Notes: a model not told the origin generated them from the letters alone. 19,284 nucleotides of DNA from a bacterium (GCA_035307765.1 DATGHU010000045.1:1-19284); one strand, 5' to 3'. Shown: positions 1 through 7,352, counted from the stretch's first letter. Numbers and translations: made by a program.

Positions 1-1
1 G

Positions 2-136
2 GTGATGCCGGGGGACAACGTGACGTTGGAGGCGGTGCTGATCACGCCGATCGCGTTGGAGGAAGGGCAGCGGTTTGCGGTGCGGGAAGGCGGGCGGACG
101 GTGGGGGCCGGGGTGGTCGCCAAGATCATCGAGTAG
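2..136 (+). CDS. tuf: Elongation factor Tu, C-terminal fragment (5' end outside window)
   Basis: EF-Tu delivers aminoacyl-tRNA to the ribosomal A site as a GTP complex in the cytoplasm. Only the last 44 codons are present, in frame from base 2 to the TAG at 134-136. They encode the end of domain 3, with the family-typical VMPGDNV turn and the terminal [12 protein letters not shown] motif. The G domain lies upstream of the window, so its GTPase motifs cannot be checked. A tuf gene directly before rpsJ is the classical str-S10 junction. The spacer to rpsJ is 57 nt with no recognisable terminator, so read-through into rpsJ is likely. Confidence 0.96.
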   Translation: MMPGDNVTLEAVLITPIALEEGQRFAVREGGRTVGAGVVAKIIE

Positions 137-193
137 ACCCCTCGCGCAACACCCACATCTGGGCGGCGCGCGGGGGGATGGGAGGAGCGGGGG

Positions 194-514
194 ATGGCGC
201 AAAAGATCCGGATCAAGCTCAAAGCCTACGACCATAAGGTCCTTGACCAATCCGCGGAGAAGATCGTGGACACGGTCAAGCGCACCGGCGCCCGGATCTC
301 CGGACCGGTCCCCCTGCCGATCGATCGCAACGTCTACTGCGTCATCCGTTCGCCGCACATCGACAAGGAATCGATGGAGCATTTCGAACTCCGCACCCAC
401 AAGCGCCTGATCGATATCCTCGAGCCGACCTCCAAGACCGTGGACGCCCTGATGCACCTCGATCTGCCCGCCGGGGTGGACATCAAGATCAAAGTCCTGG
501 CCGGAGCGGAGTGA
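194..514 (+). CDS. rpsJ: 30S ribosomal protein S10
   Basis: S10 is a small-subunit head protein; in many bacteria it also acts as the NusE partner of NusB in transcription antitermination. The 106-residue product matches the usual length of just over 100. It carries the conserved PLP segment followed by the RSPHIDKES and FELRTHKR motifs of the extended loop that enters the 30S head. The ATG at 194 follows a strong GGAGGAGCGGGG Shine-Dalgarno stretch. It is the first gene of the S10 cluster and is followed after 4 nt by rplC. Nothing in it looks unusual. Confidence 0.98.
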   Translation: MAQKIRIKLKAYDHKVLDQSAEKIVDTVKRTGARISGPVPLPIDRNVYCVIRSPHIDKESMEHFELRTHKRLIDILEPTSKTVDALMHLDLPAGVDIKIKVLAGAE

Positions 515-518
515 CCCC

Positions 519-1151
519 ATGCCTGCATTGCTGGGCCGGAAACTCGGAATGACCCAGATCTTCGACGAGGCGGGCAACATGGTGCCCGTGACCGTGGTGG
601 AGGCCGGGCCGTGCCTGGTCGTCGGCCTCCGCACACCCGCGCGCGAGGGCTACACCGCCGTGCAGTTGGGGTTCGGCGAGGTGGCGGAGGCGAAGATCAG
701 CAAGCCCCGCCGGGGGGTCTTCGCGAAGCGGGGGCTTAAGCCTCAGCGGGTGATCCGCGAGATCCCGGTCGCCGAGGGTGAGCAGTTCGAGATCGGGCAG
801 GCGATCAAGGCCGACGTGTTCGCCAAAGGCGATCGCGTGGACATCGTCGGCGTGAGCAAGGGCAAGGGGTATTCGGGGACGATGAAGCGGCACAACTTCG
901 GCGGACAGCGGGACTCCCACGGGGTCAGCCTGATGCACCGCGCGGTCGGCAGCATCGGGTCGAGCAACATCGCCCGGGTGTTCAGGGGCAAGCGCATGCC
1001 GGGACGGTTGGGCGGAGCGCGCGCCACGGTCCGCGGCCTGCGCGTGATCTCGGTCGACCTCGACCGCAACGTGCTCCTGATCCGCGGCGCCCTGCCCGGC
1101 CCCCGCGGCAGCCTGCTGCTCGTCCGGAAGGCGGGAGTCGCGCGCGCATGA
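519..1151 (+). CDS. rplC: 50S ribosomal protein L3
   Basis: L3 is an early-assembly 50S protein whose long loop approaches the peptidyl-transferase centre. The 210-residue product begins with the typical [11 protein letters not shown] motif. The loop (about residues 125-165) contains [16 protein letters not shown] and [12 protein letters not shown]. The segment after GSIG reads SSNIARV, so the Gln that PrmB methylates in E. coli (Q150, in GSIGQNQ) has no equivalent here. The stretch usually read as VTVQ is ATVR. The gene starts 4 nt after rpsJ, using GGAG in the rpsJ tail as its ribosome-binding site. It ends in an ATGA overlap with rplD, which implies translational coupling. Confidence 0.98.
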   Translation: MPALLGRKLGMTQIFDEAGNMVPVTVVEAGPCLVVGLRTPAREGYTAVQLGFGEVAEAKISKPRRGVFAKRGLKPQRVIREIPVAEGEQFEIGQAIKADVFAKGDRVDIVGVSKGKGYSGTMKRHNFGGQRDSHGVSLMHRAVGSIGSSNIARVFRGKRMPGRLGGARATVRGLRVISVDLDRNVLLIRGALPGPRGSLLLVRKAGVARA

Positions 1152-1789
1152 GCATGGTGGCGGTCTACGACATCCAGGGCAAGCAGGTCGGAGAGGTGGC
1201 CGTGCCCGAGGCGTTCACGGGCACCCCCCACACCGCGGTGCTCCACGAGGCCGTCGTCTGGCAGCTCGCCGGACGCCGCCGCGGGACGCACTCCACCCTC
1301 ACCCGCGGGATGGTCTCCCGCTCCACCCGAAAGCTGTACCGGCAGAAAGGGACCGGCCGGGCCCGCCACGGTGGGCGGGGGGCGCCGATCTTCGTCGGCG
1401 GCGGGATCGCCTTCGGGCCGCACCCTCGGGACTACAGCTACCCGCTGCCGAAGCGGGTCCGACGGTTGGCGCTGCGGTCGGCGTTGTGCGCCAAAGTGGC
1501 CGCGGGGCACCTCGCCGTACTCGACCGGCTGGACCTGGAGGGGCCCAAGACCAAGGTCCTGGCCGGGTTGGTGCGGGGGCTGGGGTGGGAGGCACCCGCA
1601 GGCCGGCGGGGTGCCGTGCTGCTGATCATGGCCGGGCCCGACCAGGTGGTGCGTCGATCGGTCGCCAACCTGCCGGGGATGCGCGTGCTCCCCGCCACGG
1701 CGCTGAACGTCCACGACATCCTTGCCTGCGAGCATCTCTTGGTGACCCGAGAGGCCCTTGAGCGGATCACGGAGGCGTTTTCGCGATGA
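1148..1789 (+). CDS. rplD: 50S ribosomal protein L4
   Basis: L4 is a primary 23S rRNA binder whose extended loop lines the peptide exit tunnel; in E. coli it also autoregulates the S10 operon. The 213-residue product has the tunnel loop at about residues 55-100, including RQKGTGRARHGG, GAPIFVGGG and FGPHPRDYSY. The usual G-G/K-K-P-W run before RQKG is replaced by STRKLY. The GAPIFVGGG and PRDYSY segments recall Thermus L4 more than the common GS-(I)-RSPQW type. Start and stop both sit in ATGA overlaps, with rplC upstream and rplW downstream, so the three genes are probably translated as a coupled unit. Confidence 0.98.
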   Translation: MSMVAVYDIQGKQVGEVAVPEAFTGTPHTAVLHEAVVWQLAGRRRGTHSTLTRGMVSRSTRKLYRQKGTGRARHGGRGAPIFVGGGIAFGPHPRDYSYPLPKRVRRLALRSALCAKVAAGHLAVLDRLDLEGPKTKVLAGLVRGLGWEAPAGRRGAVLLIMAGPDQVVRRSVANLPGMRVLPATALNVHDILACEHLLVTREALERITEAFSR

Positions 1790-2073
1790 TCGACCCCCGG
1801 ACGGTCATCCGGCGTCCCATCGTGACGGAGAAGAGCATGCGCGGGACGACGATGAACAAATACACGTTCGAGGTCGATCGGGTATCGCCGAAGCCGGTGA
1901 TCCGGGATGCGGTCCAGCGCCTCTTCCGGGTCAAGGTGACCAAGGTGAACGTGATCACCATCCCCGGGCGGGAGCGCCGGCGCGGGCAGCATTACTACCA
2001 GGAGCCGGCGCACCGCAAGGCGATCGTGACCCTGGCCGAAGGCGACAAGATCGACCTGGAGAAGCTCGGCTGA
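1786..2073 (+). CDS. rplW: 50S ribosomal protein L23
   Basis: L23 sits at the exit of the peptide tunnel and docks trigger factor and SRP. The 95-residue product has the normal length, the N-terminal RPIVTEKS motif, the NKYTFEVD strand and the basic loop [12 protein letters not shown]. Its ATG overlaps the rplD stop as ATGA. The TGA stop at 2071-2073 is read as TGATG, so an ATG at 2073 is available for re-initiation into a small open frame that fills the unusually long gap before rplB. Confidence 0.97.
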   Translation: MIDPRTVIRRPIVTEKSMRGTTMNKYTFEVDRVSPKPVIRDAVQRLFRVKVTKVNVITIPGRERRRGQHYYQEPAHRKAIVTLAEGDKIDLEKLG

Positions 2074-2198
2074 TGGACGATCGGCGGAGCGTCACGGCGG
2101 CGGGGAGGCCTCGGTACCGGCGGGGACCCCTGGCCGACCTCGTGCCTCGGCGCGAGACCGATGCCGGACGGAGCGGAGGCCTGATCGTATGGGCGTGA
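2073..2198 (+). other. Possible 41-codon open frame filling the rplW-rplB gap
   Basis: An ATG overlapping the rplW stop (TGATG) opens a frame of 41 codons, beginning [11 protein letters not shown] and ending GGLIVWA. It closes 10 nt inside rplB. The product is Arg/Gly-rich and matches no family I recognise. The frame also contains the GAGGCCT that serves as the rplB ribosome-binding site (2176-2182), which can pair with AGGCCTC at 2106-2112. Translation of this frame could keep that site open. In DNA this G+C-rich, open frames of this length arise easily by chance, so coding is unproven. Confidence 0.22.
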
Positions 2199-3022
2199 AG
2201 AAGTTCAAGCCGATCACCCCGGGGCGGCGGTTCATGACCGTTTCGACCTTCGAGGACATCACGTCCACGGAGCCCGAACGGGGGCTGATGCGGCCGCTGA
2301 CGTCTCACGGCGGCCGAAACGCGCAGGGCAAGTTGACGATGCGGCACCAGGGGGGCGGGCACAAGCGCCGCTACCGGCTGATCGACTTCAAGCGGGACAA
2401 GGACGGGGTCCCGGCCAAGGTCGCCACCATCGAATACGACCCGAACCGATCGGCCCGGATCGCGCTGCTCCACTATCGAGACGGGGAGAAGCGGTACATC
2501 CTCGCCCCGGTCGGGTTGGGGGTCGGAGACGTGGTGGTGTCCGGCCCGCAGGCGGAGATCAAGCCGGGGAACACCCTCCCGCTGCGCGCCATCCCGCTCG
2601 GGACGACGGTGCACAACCTGGAGTTGCAGATGGGACGGGGCGGGCAAATGGTGCGCAGCGCCGGCACGGCCGCCCAGGTGATGGCGAAAGAGGGAGACTA
2701 CGCCCAGGTCCGGCTGCCCTCGGGTGAGGTGCGGATGATCCACCTCGACTGCCGGGCGACCGTGGGCCAGGTGGGCAACCTCGACCACGAGGCGGTGACG
2801 ATCGGGAAGGCCGGGCGGTCGCGGTGGTTGGGCGTGCGCCCGTCGGTGCGCGGCGTGGTGATGGATCCGTCGAGCCATCCGCACGGGGGCGGTGAGGGCA
2901 AGTCTCCGATCGGGATGCCGGGGCCGGTGAGCCCGTGGGGGAAGCCGACGCTGGGCTACCGGACGCGGAAGAAGGCGAAGCCGAGCACGAAGTTTGTGGT
3001 CCGGCGCCGGAGTCAGGCATGA
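2189..3022 (+). CDS. rplB: 50S ribosomal protein L2
   Basis: L2 is a core 50S protein needed for subunit association and peptidyl-transferase assembly. The 277-residue product has the usual length. It shows the N-terminal [11 protein letters not shown] and GGRNAQGK motifs, the central OB/SH3 region, and the C-terminal HPHGGGEG loop containing the His that corresponds to E. coli His229. The residues before that loop read MDPSS instead of the common MNPVD. The tail [17 protein letters not shown] followed by GYRTRKK is the typical Gram-positive form. The start is set by CGGAGG about 8 nt upstream of the ATG. It lies 115 nt after rplW, unusually far for this pair. Confidence 0.98.
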   Translation: MGVKKFKPITPGRRFMTVSTFEDITSTEPERGLMRPLTSHGGRNAQGKLTMRHQGGGHKRRYRLIDFKRDKDGVPAKVATIEYDPNRSARIALLHYRDGEKRYILAPVGLGVGDVVVSGPQAEIKPGNTLPLRAIPLGTTVHNLELQMGRGGQMVRSAGTAAQVMAKEGDYAQVRLPSGEVRMIHLDCRATVGQVGNLDHEAVTIGKAGRSRWLGVRPSVRGVVMDPSSHPHGGGEGKSPIGMPGPVSPWGKPTLGYRTRKKAKPSTKFVVRRRSQA

Positions 3023-3067
3023 GCGCGGCGTGCCGGCGGTGGGGCTGCGCGGGGAGGCGCTCGTAGC

Positions 3068-3403
3068 ATGGGGCGTTCGATCAAGAAGGGACCGTTTGTC
3101 GACGGGCATCTGCTGGAGAAGGTCCGGGGGCTCAATCGGTCGCGCGAGAAGCGCGTGATCCGGACGTGGTCCAGGCGCTCGACGATCATCCCGGAGATGG
3201 TGGGGCACACCATTGCCGTCTACGACGGGCGCAAGCACGTGCCGGTCTACCTGACCGAGAACATGGTCGGGCACAAGTTGGGGGAGTTCTCGCCGACCCG
3301 CACGTTCAAGAGCCACGGGGCGCGGGTGGAGAAGACCACCTCGGTGAAGCCGGCGGGCCCCGGTCCGTCCGCGACGGCGGCGACGCCCGCCCCGGCGTCG
3401 TGA
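3068..3403 (+). CDS. rpsS: 30S ribosomal protein S19
   Basis: S19 forms a head complex with S13 and contacts the A-site tRNA region. The 111-residue product has the standard core: [16 protein letters not shown], the [14 protein letters not shown] segment and the C-terminal [13 protein letters not shown]. It then carries about 18 extra residues rich in Pro, Ala, Thr and Ser, so it is longer than the usual 90-95. GGGGAGG at 3051-3057 is a Shine-Dalgarno site about 10 nt before the ATG. The 45-nt gap from rplB contains a 15-codon open frame (3019-3066) that starts in the rplB stop as ATGA and ends 1 nt before this start. Confidence 0.97.
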   Translation: MGRSIKKGPFVDGHLLEKVRGLNRSREKRVIRTWSRRSTIIPEMVGHTIAVYDGRKHVPVYLTENMVGHKLGEFSPTRTFKSHGARVEKTTSVKPAGPGPSATAATPAPAS

Positions 3404-3416
3404 GGGAGGGGAGCTC

Positions 3417-3746
3417 ATGGAAGTGAAGGCCGTCGCTCGGTACGTGCGCATCTCCCCGCGCAAGGTTCGGCCGGTCATGGACCTGATCAAGGGGAAGGCG
3501 GTCGACGAGGCGCTGGCGGTCCTGCAGTTCTCGCCCAACCGGGCGTCGCGGGCGGTGGCGAAAGTGGTGAAGTCGGCGGCGGCCAATGCGGAAAACAACC
3601 TCGAGCTGGCCCGCGACACGCTGCATGTGTCGCGGGCGTACGTCGACAGCGGCCCGAGCACGCGTCGGATGCAGGCGCGGGCGCGCGGCCGGGCGGACGT
3701 GATCAAGAAGCGGAGCAGCCACATCACTGTCGTGGTGAGCGAGTAG
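3417..3746 (+). CDS. rplV: 50S ribosomal protein L22
   Basis: L22 spans all 23S rRNA domains and sends a beta-hairpin into the exit tunnel beside L4. The 109-residue product has the expected length. It shows the [13 protein letters not shown]-terminus, the [13 protein letters not shown] helix, and the tunnel hairpin [20 protein letters not shown] followed by [12 protein letters not shown]. The hairpin tip reads MQARARG where many homologues have a Pro before the ARARG. The start is fixed by GAGGGAGGGGAG ending 3 nt before the ATG. It is followed after 10 nt by rpsC. Confidence 0.97.
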   Translation: MEVKAVARYVRISPRKVRPVMDLIKGKAVDEALAVLQFSPNRASRAVAKVVKSAAANAENNLELARDTLHVSRAYVDSGPSTRRMQARARGRADVIKKRSSHITVVVSE

Positions 3747-3756
3747 GAGGCGGCCG

Positions 3757-4512
3757 GTGGGGCAGAAGATCCATCCGATCGGATTGCGGCTCGGGATCAT
3801 CAAGGACTGGGAGTCCAAGTGGTACGCTGAGAAAAACTTTCCCGACCTCATTCAAGAGGATCAGTCCCTCCGCCGCCACATCAAGAGAAAGCTCGGACGT
3901 GCCGGCATTTCGCGGGTGGAGATCGAGCGGACCGACAACCGGGTTCGGATCACCATCCACTCCGCCCGGCCGGGGATCATCATCGGTCGGGGCGGGACGG
4001 GGATCGACGCGCTGAAAAAAGAGCTCGATGCGCTGACCGGCAAGCAGATCCAGCTCAACGTCCAGGAAATCCGGCGGGCCGAACTCGAGGCGGCGCTGGT
4101 CGCGCAGAACGTGGCCGGCCAGCTCGAGCGGCGGGTGGCCTACCGGCGGGCGATGAAGCAGGCGGTCGCCCGCAGCCTGCGCAGCGGGGCGAAGGGAATC
4201 CGAATCTCCTGTGCCGGACGCCTCGCCGGAGCCGAGATCGCCCGGTACGAGTGGTACCGGGACGGACGGGTGCCCCTTCAGACCCTCCGCGCCGATATCG
4301 ACTTCGGGGTGGCGGAGGCGTTGACGACCTACGGCCGGATCGGGGTGAAGGTGTGGATCTACCGCGGCGATGTGCTCCCGGAGCGTCGCCGGCCTGGAGA
4401 ACTGCGGGGCCGCGCGGGAGAGACCGTGGTGCTCCCGTCCCGGGCGCCGCGGGTGATGGTACAGAGGAGGCCAGACGCGCATGTTGATGCCCAAGAGGGT
4501 AAAGTTTCGTAA
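3757..4512 (+). CDS. rpsC: 30S ribosomal protein S3
   Basis: S3 lies at the mRNA entry channel of the 30S head and contributes to ribosomal helicase activity. The 251-residue product starts at GTG, 5-6 nt after TAGGAGG, giving the classical [13 protein letters not shown] start. The KH domain carries the [12 protein letters not shown] nucleic-acid-binding loop (about residues 72-83). The C-terminal domain has the [20 protein letters not shown] motif and [10 protein letters not shown]. The last 32 nt overlap the start of rplP in another frame, so the S3 tail is constrained by the L16 N-terminus. The TAA stop is at 4510-4512. Confidence 0.98.
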   Translation: MGQKIHPIGLRLGIIKDWESKWYAEKNFPDLIQEDQSLRRHIKRKLGRAGISRVEIERTDNRVRITIHSARPGIIIGRGGTGIDALKKELDALTGKQIQLNVQEIRRAELEAALVAQNVAGQLERRVAYRRAMKQAVARSLRSGAKGIRISCAGRLAGAEIARYEWYRDGRVPLQTLRADIDFGVAEALTTYGRIGVKVWIYRGDVLPERRRPGELRGRAGETVVLPSRAPRVMVQRRPDAHVDAQEGKVS

Positions 4513-4900
4513 GACCCACCGCGGGCGGATGCGCGGCGAGGCGCACAGCGGCGCGTCCGTGGCCTTCGGCGAGTTTGGACTCCAGGCGTTGGACCGGGGG
4601 TGGATCACAGCGCAGCAGATCGAAGCGTCCCGCCGCGCGGTGACCCGGTTCATCAAGCGCGGCGGCAAGCTCTGGATCCGCGTGTTCCCGGATAAGCCGG
4701 TGACGAAGAAGCCGGCCGAAACCCGGATGGGCAGCGGCAAAGGCACCCCGGAGTTGTGGGTGGCGGTGGTGCGGCCCGGCCGGGTGATGTTCGAACTGGC
4801 GGGCGTGAGCGAAGAGATCGCCCGCGAGGCCATGACGCTGGCCGGCCACAAGCTCCCGATCAAGACGAAGTTCGTCCACCGCGCCGAGGGGCAGGTATGA
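4481..4900 (+). CDS. rplP: 50S ribosomal protein L16
   Basis: L16 is a late-assembly 50S protein that shapes the A-site tRNA binding region. The 139-residue product shows the [17 protein letters not shown] start, [27 protein letters not shown], the conserved ETRMGSGKG loop (the Arg equivalent to E. coli R81 is present) and the C-terminal [12 protein letters not shown]. Two in-frame ATGs exist at 4481 and 4487. I use 4481 because Gram-positive L16 usually starts MLxPKR and because GAGGAGG lies about 10 nt upstream. It overlaps rpsC by 32 nt and ends as ATGA with rpmC. Confidence 0.98.
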   Translation: MLMPKRVKFRKTHRGRMRGEAHSGASVAFGEFGLQALDRGWITAQQIEASRRAVTRFIKRGGKLWIRVFPDKPVTKKPAETRMGSGKGTPELWVAVVRPGRVMFELAGVSEEIAREAMTLAGHKLPIKTKFVHRAEGQV

Positions 4901-5118
4901 GCGTGGGGGAGTTGCGGGAGCTGAGCGAGGCCGAGCTCAACAAGCGCCTCAACGAGGCCAGGCAGGAGCTGTGGACCCTGGGGCTGCAGCGGGCGTCCGG
5001 CAAGTTGCTGAACCCGGCGCGGGTGGTCCTGGTGCGTCGGACCGTGGCCCGGCTGCTGACCGTGATGGGCGAGCGGCCGGCGCCCGGCGGGAAGCGTCCG
5101 GCAGGAGGGAGATCGTGA
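4897..5118 (+). CDS. rpmC: 50S ribosomal protein L29
   Basis: L29 is a small two-helix protein near the tunnel exit that helps dock trigger factor and SRP. The 73-residue product starts in the ATGA overlap with rplP. It has the helical pair typical of the family: [16 protein letters not shown], then a turn with [11 protein letters not shown], then [11 protein letters not shown]. The usual FQLATGQLENP segment is diverged to [13 protein letters not shown] but keeps its spacing. The tail is Gly/Pro/Arg-rich. The stop TGA at 5116-5118 shares its A with the rpsQ ATG. A longer frame reading in from 4756 is a chance extension inside rplP and is not used. Confidence 0.95.
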   Translation: MSVGELRELSEAELNKRLNEARQELWTLGLQRASGKLLNPARVVLVRRTVARLLTVMGERPAPGGKRPAGGRS

Positions 5119-5387
5119 TGGCGGAGCCTGAGCGCCGGCGGGCCTCCCGGAAAACCCGGGTGGGCACCGTCGTGGCCGACAAGATGCAGAAGACGGTCGT
5201 GGTCGAGATCGAGCGGGCCGGCCGTCATCCGCTCTACAAGAAAATCGTCCGGCACAGCCGGCGGTTCAAAGCGCACGATGAAGCGGGGGAGGCCCATCTC
5301 GGCGACAAGGTGCTGATCGCCGAGACGCGGCCCTTGAGCAAGGACAAGCGGTGGCGGGTCGCGCAGGTGCTGGAGCGGGCACGCTAG
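5118..5387 (+). CDS. rpsQ: 30S ribosomal protein S17
   Basis: S17 is a primary 16S rRNA binding protein of the 30S body with an OB fold. The 89-residue product has the canonical core: [38 protein letters not shown] and [19 protein letters not shown]. The ATG at 5118 overlaps the rpmC stop as TGATG and lies 8 nt after AGGAGGGA. An in-frame GTG one codon upstream is a weaker alternative. It is the last gene of the classical S10 operon and is followed by a 112-nt spacer that holds a stable hairpin. Confidence 0.97.
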   Translation: MAEPERRRASRKTRVGTVVADKMQKTVVVEIERAGRHPLYKKIVRHSRRFKAHDEAGEAHLGDKVLIAETRPLSKDKRWRVAQVLERAR

Positions 5388-5503
5388 TGGACCGGGGGCG
5401 CTCAGGCGACCACCGCGGAGGGCGCGCCCGTGCGCCCCGCCGGGCTCCCGCCCCGGCGGCGGGCGCCGTGACAGAGGAAGTGGAGATGGAGGGGCGGGGA
5501 TGA
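5387..5503 (+). other. Possible 38-codon open frame bridging rpsQ and rplN
   Basis: A GTG overlapping the rpsQ stop (TAGTG) opens a frame of 38 codons that ends in the TGA of the ATGA at the rplN start. It therefore spans the whole S10/spc gap with overlaps at both ends. The product is basic and Ala/Pro/Arg-rich (for example [14 protein letters not shown]) with an acidic end ([10 protein letters not shown]), and I recognise no family. It runs through the hairpin at 5432-5466. Open frames of this length are common by chance in DNA of this composition, so I list it only as a candidate. Confidence 0.2.
5432..5466 (+). promoter_or_regulatory. Stable GC hairpin at the S10/spc junction
   Basis: CCGCCGGG (5437-5444) pairs perfectly with CCCGGCGG (5452-5459) around a 7-nt loop. 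The stem is extended by GCGCC (5432-5436) with GGCGC (5462-5466) across a 2-nt bulge, giving 13 base pairs. No T-run follows, so it is not a simple intrinsic terminator. It sits in the only sizeable spacer between the S10 and spc clusters, 33 nt before rplN. It could pause polymerase, mark RNA processing or bind a ribosomal protein. GC-rich DNA also makes such hairpins by chance. Confidence 0.4.
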
Positions 5504-5868
5504 TTCAGAACTACACCCGGCTCCGGGTGGCGGACAACACGGGAGCCCGGGAGATCATGTGCATCCGCGTGTTCGGGGGGTCTCGACGACGGTACGCCGG
5601 GATCGGCGACGTCATCGTGGCGACGGTCAAGCAGGCGATCCCCAACAGCGCGGTCAAAAAGGGGGAGGTCGTGCGCGCCGTGGTGGTCCGCACCACCCAA
5701 CCGACGCGCCGGCCGGATGGATCGTACATCCGGTTCGACGACAACGCCGCCGTGCTGATCACCGATCAGCAGAACCCCCGTGGCACCCGGATCTTCGGGC
5801 CGGTGGCGCGGGAGTTGCGGGACAAGGCATTCATGAAGATCATCTCCCTGGCGCCGGAGGTTCTGTAG
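5500..5868 (+). CDS. rplN: 50S ribosomal protein L14
   Basis: L14 lies at the subunit interface and forms bridge B8; in many bacteria it also binds the silencing factor RsfS. The 122-residue product is full length. It has the [19 protein letters not shown] start, [19 protein letters not shown], the [20 protein letters not shown] segment and the terminal [25 protein letters not shown] stretch precedes the ATG. It is the first gene of the classical spc operon. The TAG stop abuts the rplX ATG directly (5866-5868, 5869). Confidence 0.98.
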   Translation: MIQNYTRLRVADNTGAREIMCIRVFGGSRRRYAGIGDVIVATVKQAIPNSAVKKGEVVRAVVVRTTQPTRRPDGSYIRFDDNAAVLITDQQNPRGTRIFGPVARELRDKAFMKIISLAPEVL

Positions 5869-6198
5869 ATGCGGACGGGAGTGCACGTGCGACGCGGCGA
5901 CACGGTCGAGGTCATCACCGGCAAATACCGGGGGAAGCGCGGGAAGGTCCTCCGCGTCATCCCCAAGGACGGCCGGATCATCGTCGAGGGGATCATGGTG
6001 GCGAAGCGCCACATGAAGCCCAACGACAAGATGCCCTCGGGCGGGATTGTGGAAAAGGAGATGCCGTTCGTCGCCGGCAAGGCGATGCTGGTGTGCACGC
6101 GGTGTGGACGCGCGGTTCGGTTTGGGCACCGCGTGATGGATGACGGGGCCAAGGTCCGCGTCTGCCGTCACTGCGGCGAGATCATCGACAAGGCCTAG
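5869..6198 (+). CDS. rplX: 50S ribosomal protein L24, zinc-ribbon form
   Basis: L24 is an assembly-initiator protein that binds the 5' end of 23S rRNA. The 109-residue product has an N-terminal KOW domain ([20 protein letters not shown], followed by [15 protein letters not shown]), then KRHMKP and the GGIVEKE motif. The C-terminal part has two CxxC pairs (Cys76/Cys79 and Cys99/Cys102) that would bind zinc. This form is common in Gram-positive bacteria and Thermus and absent from E. coli. It starts immediately after the rplN stop, so translation is likely continuous. A 10-nt spacer, GGAGCGGGAG, separates it from rplE. Confidence 0.97.
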   Translation: MRTGVHVRRGDTVEVITGKYRGKRGKVLRVIPKDGRIIVEGIMVAKRHMKPNDKMPSGGIVEKEMPFVAGKAMLVCTRCGRAVRFGHRVMDDGAKVRVCRHCGEIIDKA

Positions 6199-6208
6199 GG
6201 AGCGGGAG

Positions 6209-6757
6209 ATGGCACGGTTGCGTGAGCGGTACAAAACCGAGATGGTCGCCGATCTGCGGAAGCGGATGAACTACACCAACGTCATGCAGGTGCCGCGGGT
6301 GGAGAAGGTGGTCATCAACATGCGCGTCGCCGACGCGCTGCAGGATCAGCGCCACCTGGACAAGGCGGTGGAGGAGCTGACGCTGATCAGCGGCCAGCGG
6401 CCGGTGATCACCCGTGCCCGCCGGTCGATCGCCGCGTTCAAGCTGCGCGCCGGGAACCCCATCGGCTGCAAGGTCACCCTCCGCGGCGAGCGGATGTACG
6501 AGTTCCTCGACAAGCTGTTCAATATCAGCCTGCCCCGGATCAAGGACTTCAAGGGGCTCCCCACCCGGTCGTTCGACGGGCGGGGCGGGATGAACATCGG
6601 GATTCGCGAGCAGTTGATTTTTCCGGAGATCGAGTACGACAAGGTGGACAAGATACGCGGAATGGACATCTCAATCGTGACCACGGCGCGGACGGACGAG
6701 GAGGCCAGGACGCTGCTCCGGGCCCTCGGCCTGCCGGTCCGCGAGGGGGCGAGTTAG
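6209..6757 (+). CDS. rplE: 50S ribosomal protein L5
   Basis: L5 binds 5S rRNA with L18 and contacts the P-site tRNA and S13. The 182-residue product matches the usual length of about 180. Visible motifs are [11 protein letters not shown], the [21 protein letters not shown] segment, [12 protein letters not shown] and [21 protein letters not shown] followed by MDI. The ATG at 6209 lies just after GGAGCGGGAG and gives the family-typical RLRERYKTE start; the frame continues upstream into rplX without evidence of use. In E. coli the equivalent mRNA start region is the S8 autoregulatory site; I see no clear copy of that structure here. Confidence 0.97.
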   Translation: MARLRERYKTEMVADLRKRMNYTNVMQVPRVEKVVINMRVADALQDQRHLDKAVEELTLISGQRPVITRARRSIAAFKLRAGNPIGCKVTLRGERMYEFLDKLFNISLPRIKDFKGLPTRSFDGRGGMNIGIREQLIFPEIEYDKVDKIRGMDISIVTTARTDEEARTLLRALGLPVREGAS

Positions 6758-6758
6758 C

Positions 6759-6944
6759 ATGCCGAAGAAGTCCCTGCTCCTCAAATGGCGGCGGCCGCCG
6801 AAGTTCAAGGTGCGCCAGTACAGCCGGTGCCGGTCCTGTGGCCGCCCCCGGGCGGTGTTCCGGAAGTTCGGGCTGTGCCGGATCTGCCTGCGCACCATGG
6901 CGCATCGCGGGGAGATCCCCGGTGTGGTGAAAGCGAGTTGGTGA
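6759..6944 (+). CDS. rpsN: 30S ribosomal protein S14, zinc-binding type Z
   Basis: S14 is a head protein of the 30S subunit. The 61-residue product is the short zinc form (type Z, about 61 residues), not the roughly 100-residue zinc-free form of E. coli. Cys24/Cys27 (CRSC) and Cys40/Cys43 (CRIC) are the metal ligands, and the C-terminal IPGVVKASW is diagnostic. The N-terminus reads [19 protein letters not shown]. It starts one base after the rplE stop; the GAGGGGGCGAG stretch inside the end of rplE serves as the ribosome-binding site. Confidence 0.97.
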   Translation: MPKKSLLLKWRRPPKFKVRQYSRCRSCGRPRAVFRKFGLCRICLRTMAHRGEIPGVVKASW

Positions 6945-6953
6945 GGTGACGCA

Positions 6954-7352
6954 GTGGGTGTGATCACAGATCCGATCGCGGACATGCTGACCCGGATTCG
7001 GAACGGGCTCGTGGCGCGGCATCCGCAGGTGATGGTCCCCACGTCGAGGATGAAGTTGGAGATCGCGAAGATCCTGAAGGCGGAGGGGTTCATCGCGGAT
7101 TTCCAGCGGGACAAGGACCATCCCGAGATGCTCCGCATCCAGCTCCGGTACGGGGAGCGCAAAGAGGGCATCATCACCGGCCTGCGGCGGATCAGCCGGC
7201 CCGGCCTCCGCATCTACGCCCGGCGGGCGGAGCTGCCCCGGGTGCAGGGCGGGTTGGGGGTGGCCATCCTCTCCACCAGCCGCGGAGTGATGACCGACCG
7301 TGAGGCGCGCAAGGCCGGGGTGGGGGGAGAGATCCTATGCTTCATCTGGTGA
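6954..7352 (+). CDS. rpsH: 30S ribosomal protein S8
   Basis: S8 is a primary 16S rRNA binder of the 30S platform and, in E. coli, the translational repressor of the spc operon. The 132-residue product has the [14 protein letters not shown] start, the [20 protein letters not shown] segment, [13 protein letters not shown] and the C-terminal [18 protein letters not shown] with VGGEILC. The start is a GTG; 6954 is used because AGGTGA lies just upstream. A second in-frame GTG at 6960, which would give MITDPIADM, is also possible. It lies 9 nt after rpsN. Confidence 0.96.
   Translation: MGVITDPIADMLTRIRNGLVARHPQVMVPTSRMKLEIAKILKAEGFIADFQRDKDHPEMLRIQLRYGERKEGIITGLRRISRPGLRIYARRAELPRVQGGLGVAILSTSRGVMTDREARKAGVGGEILCFIW

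Noticed and set aside
137-193. Search for a terminator or S10 leader between tuf and rpsJ
   Set aside because: The spacer is only 57 nt, with a GCGCGC run and a strong ribosome-binding site, but no stem followed by T-residues and no structure resembling the E. coli S10 leader.
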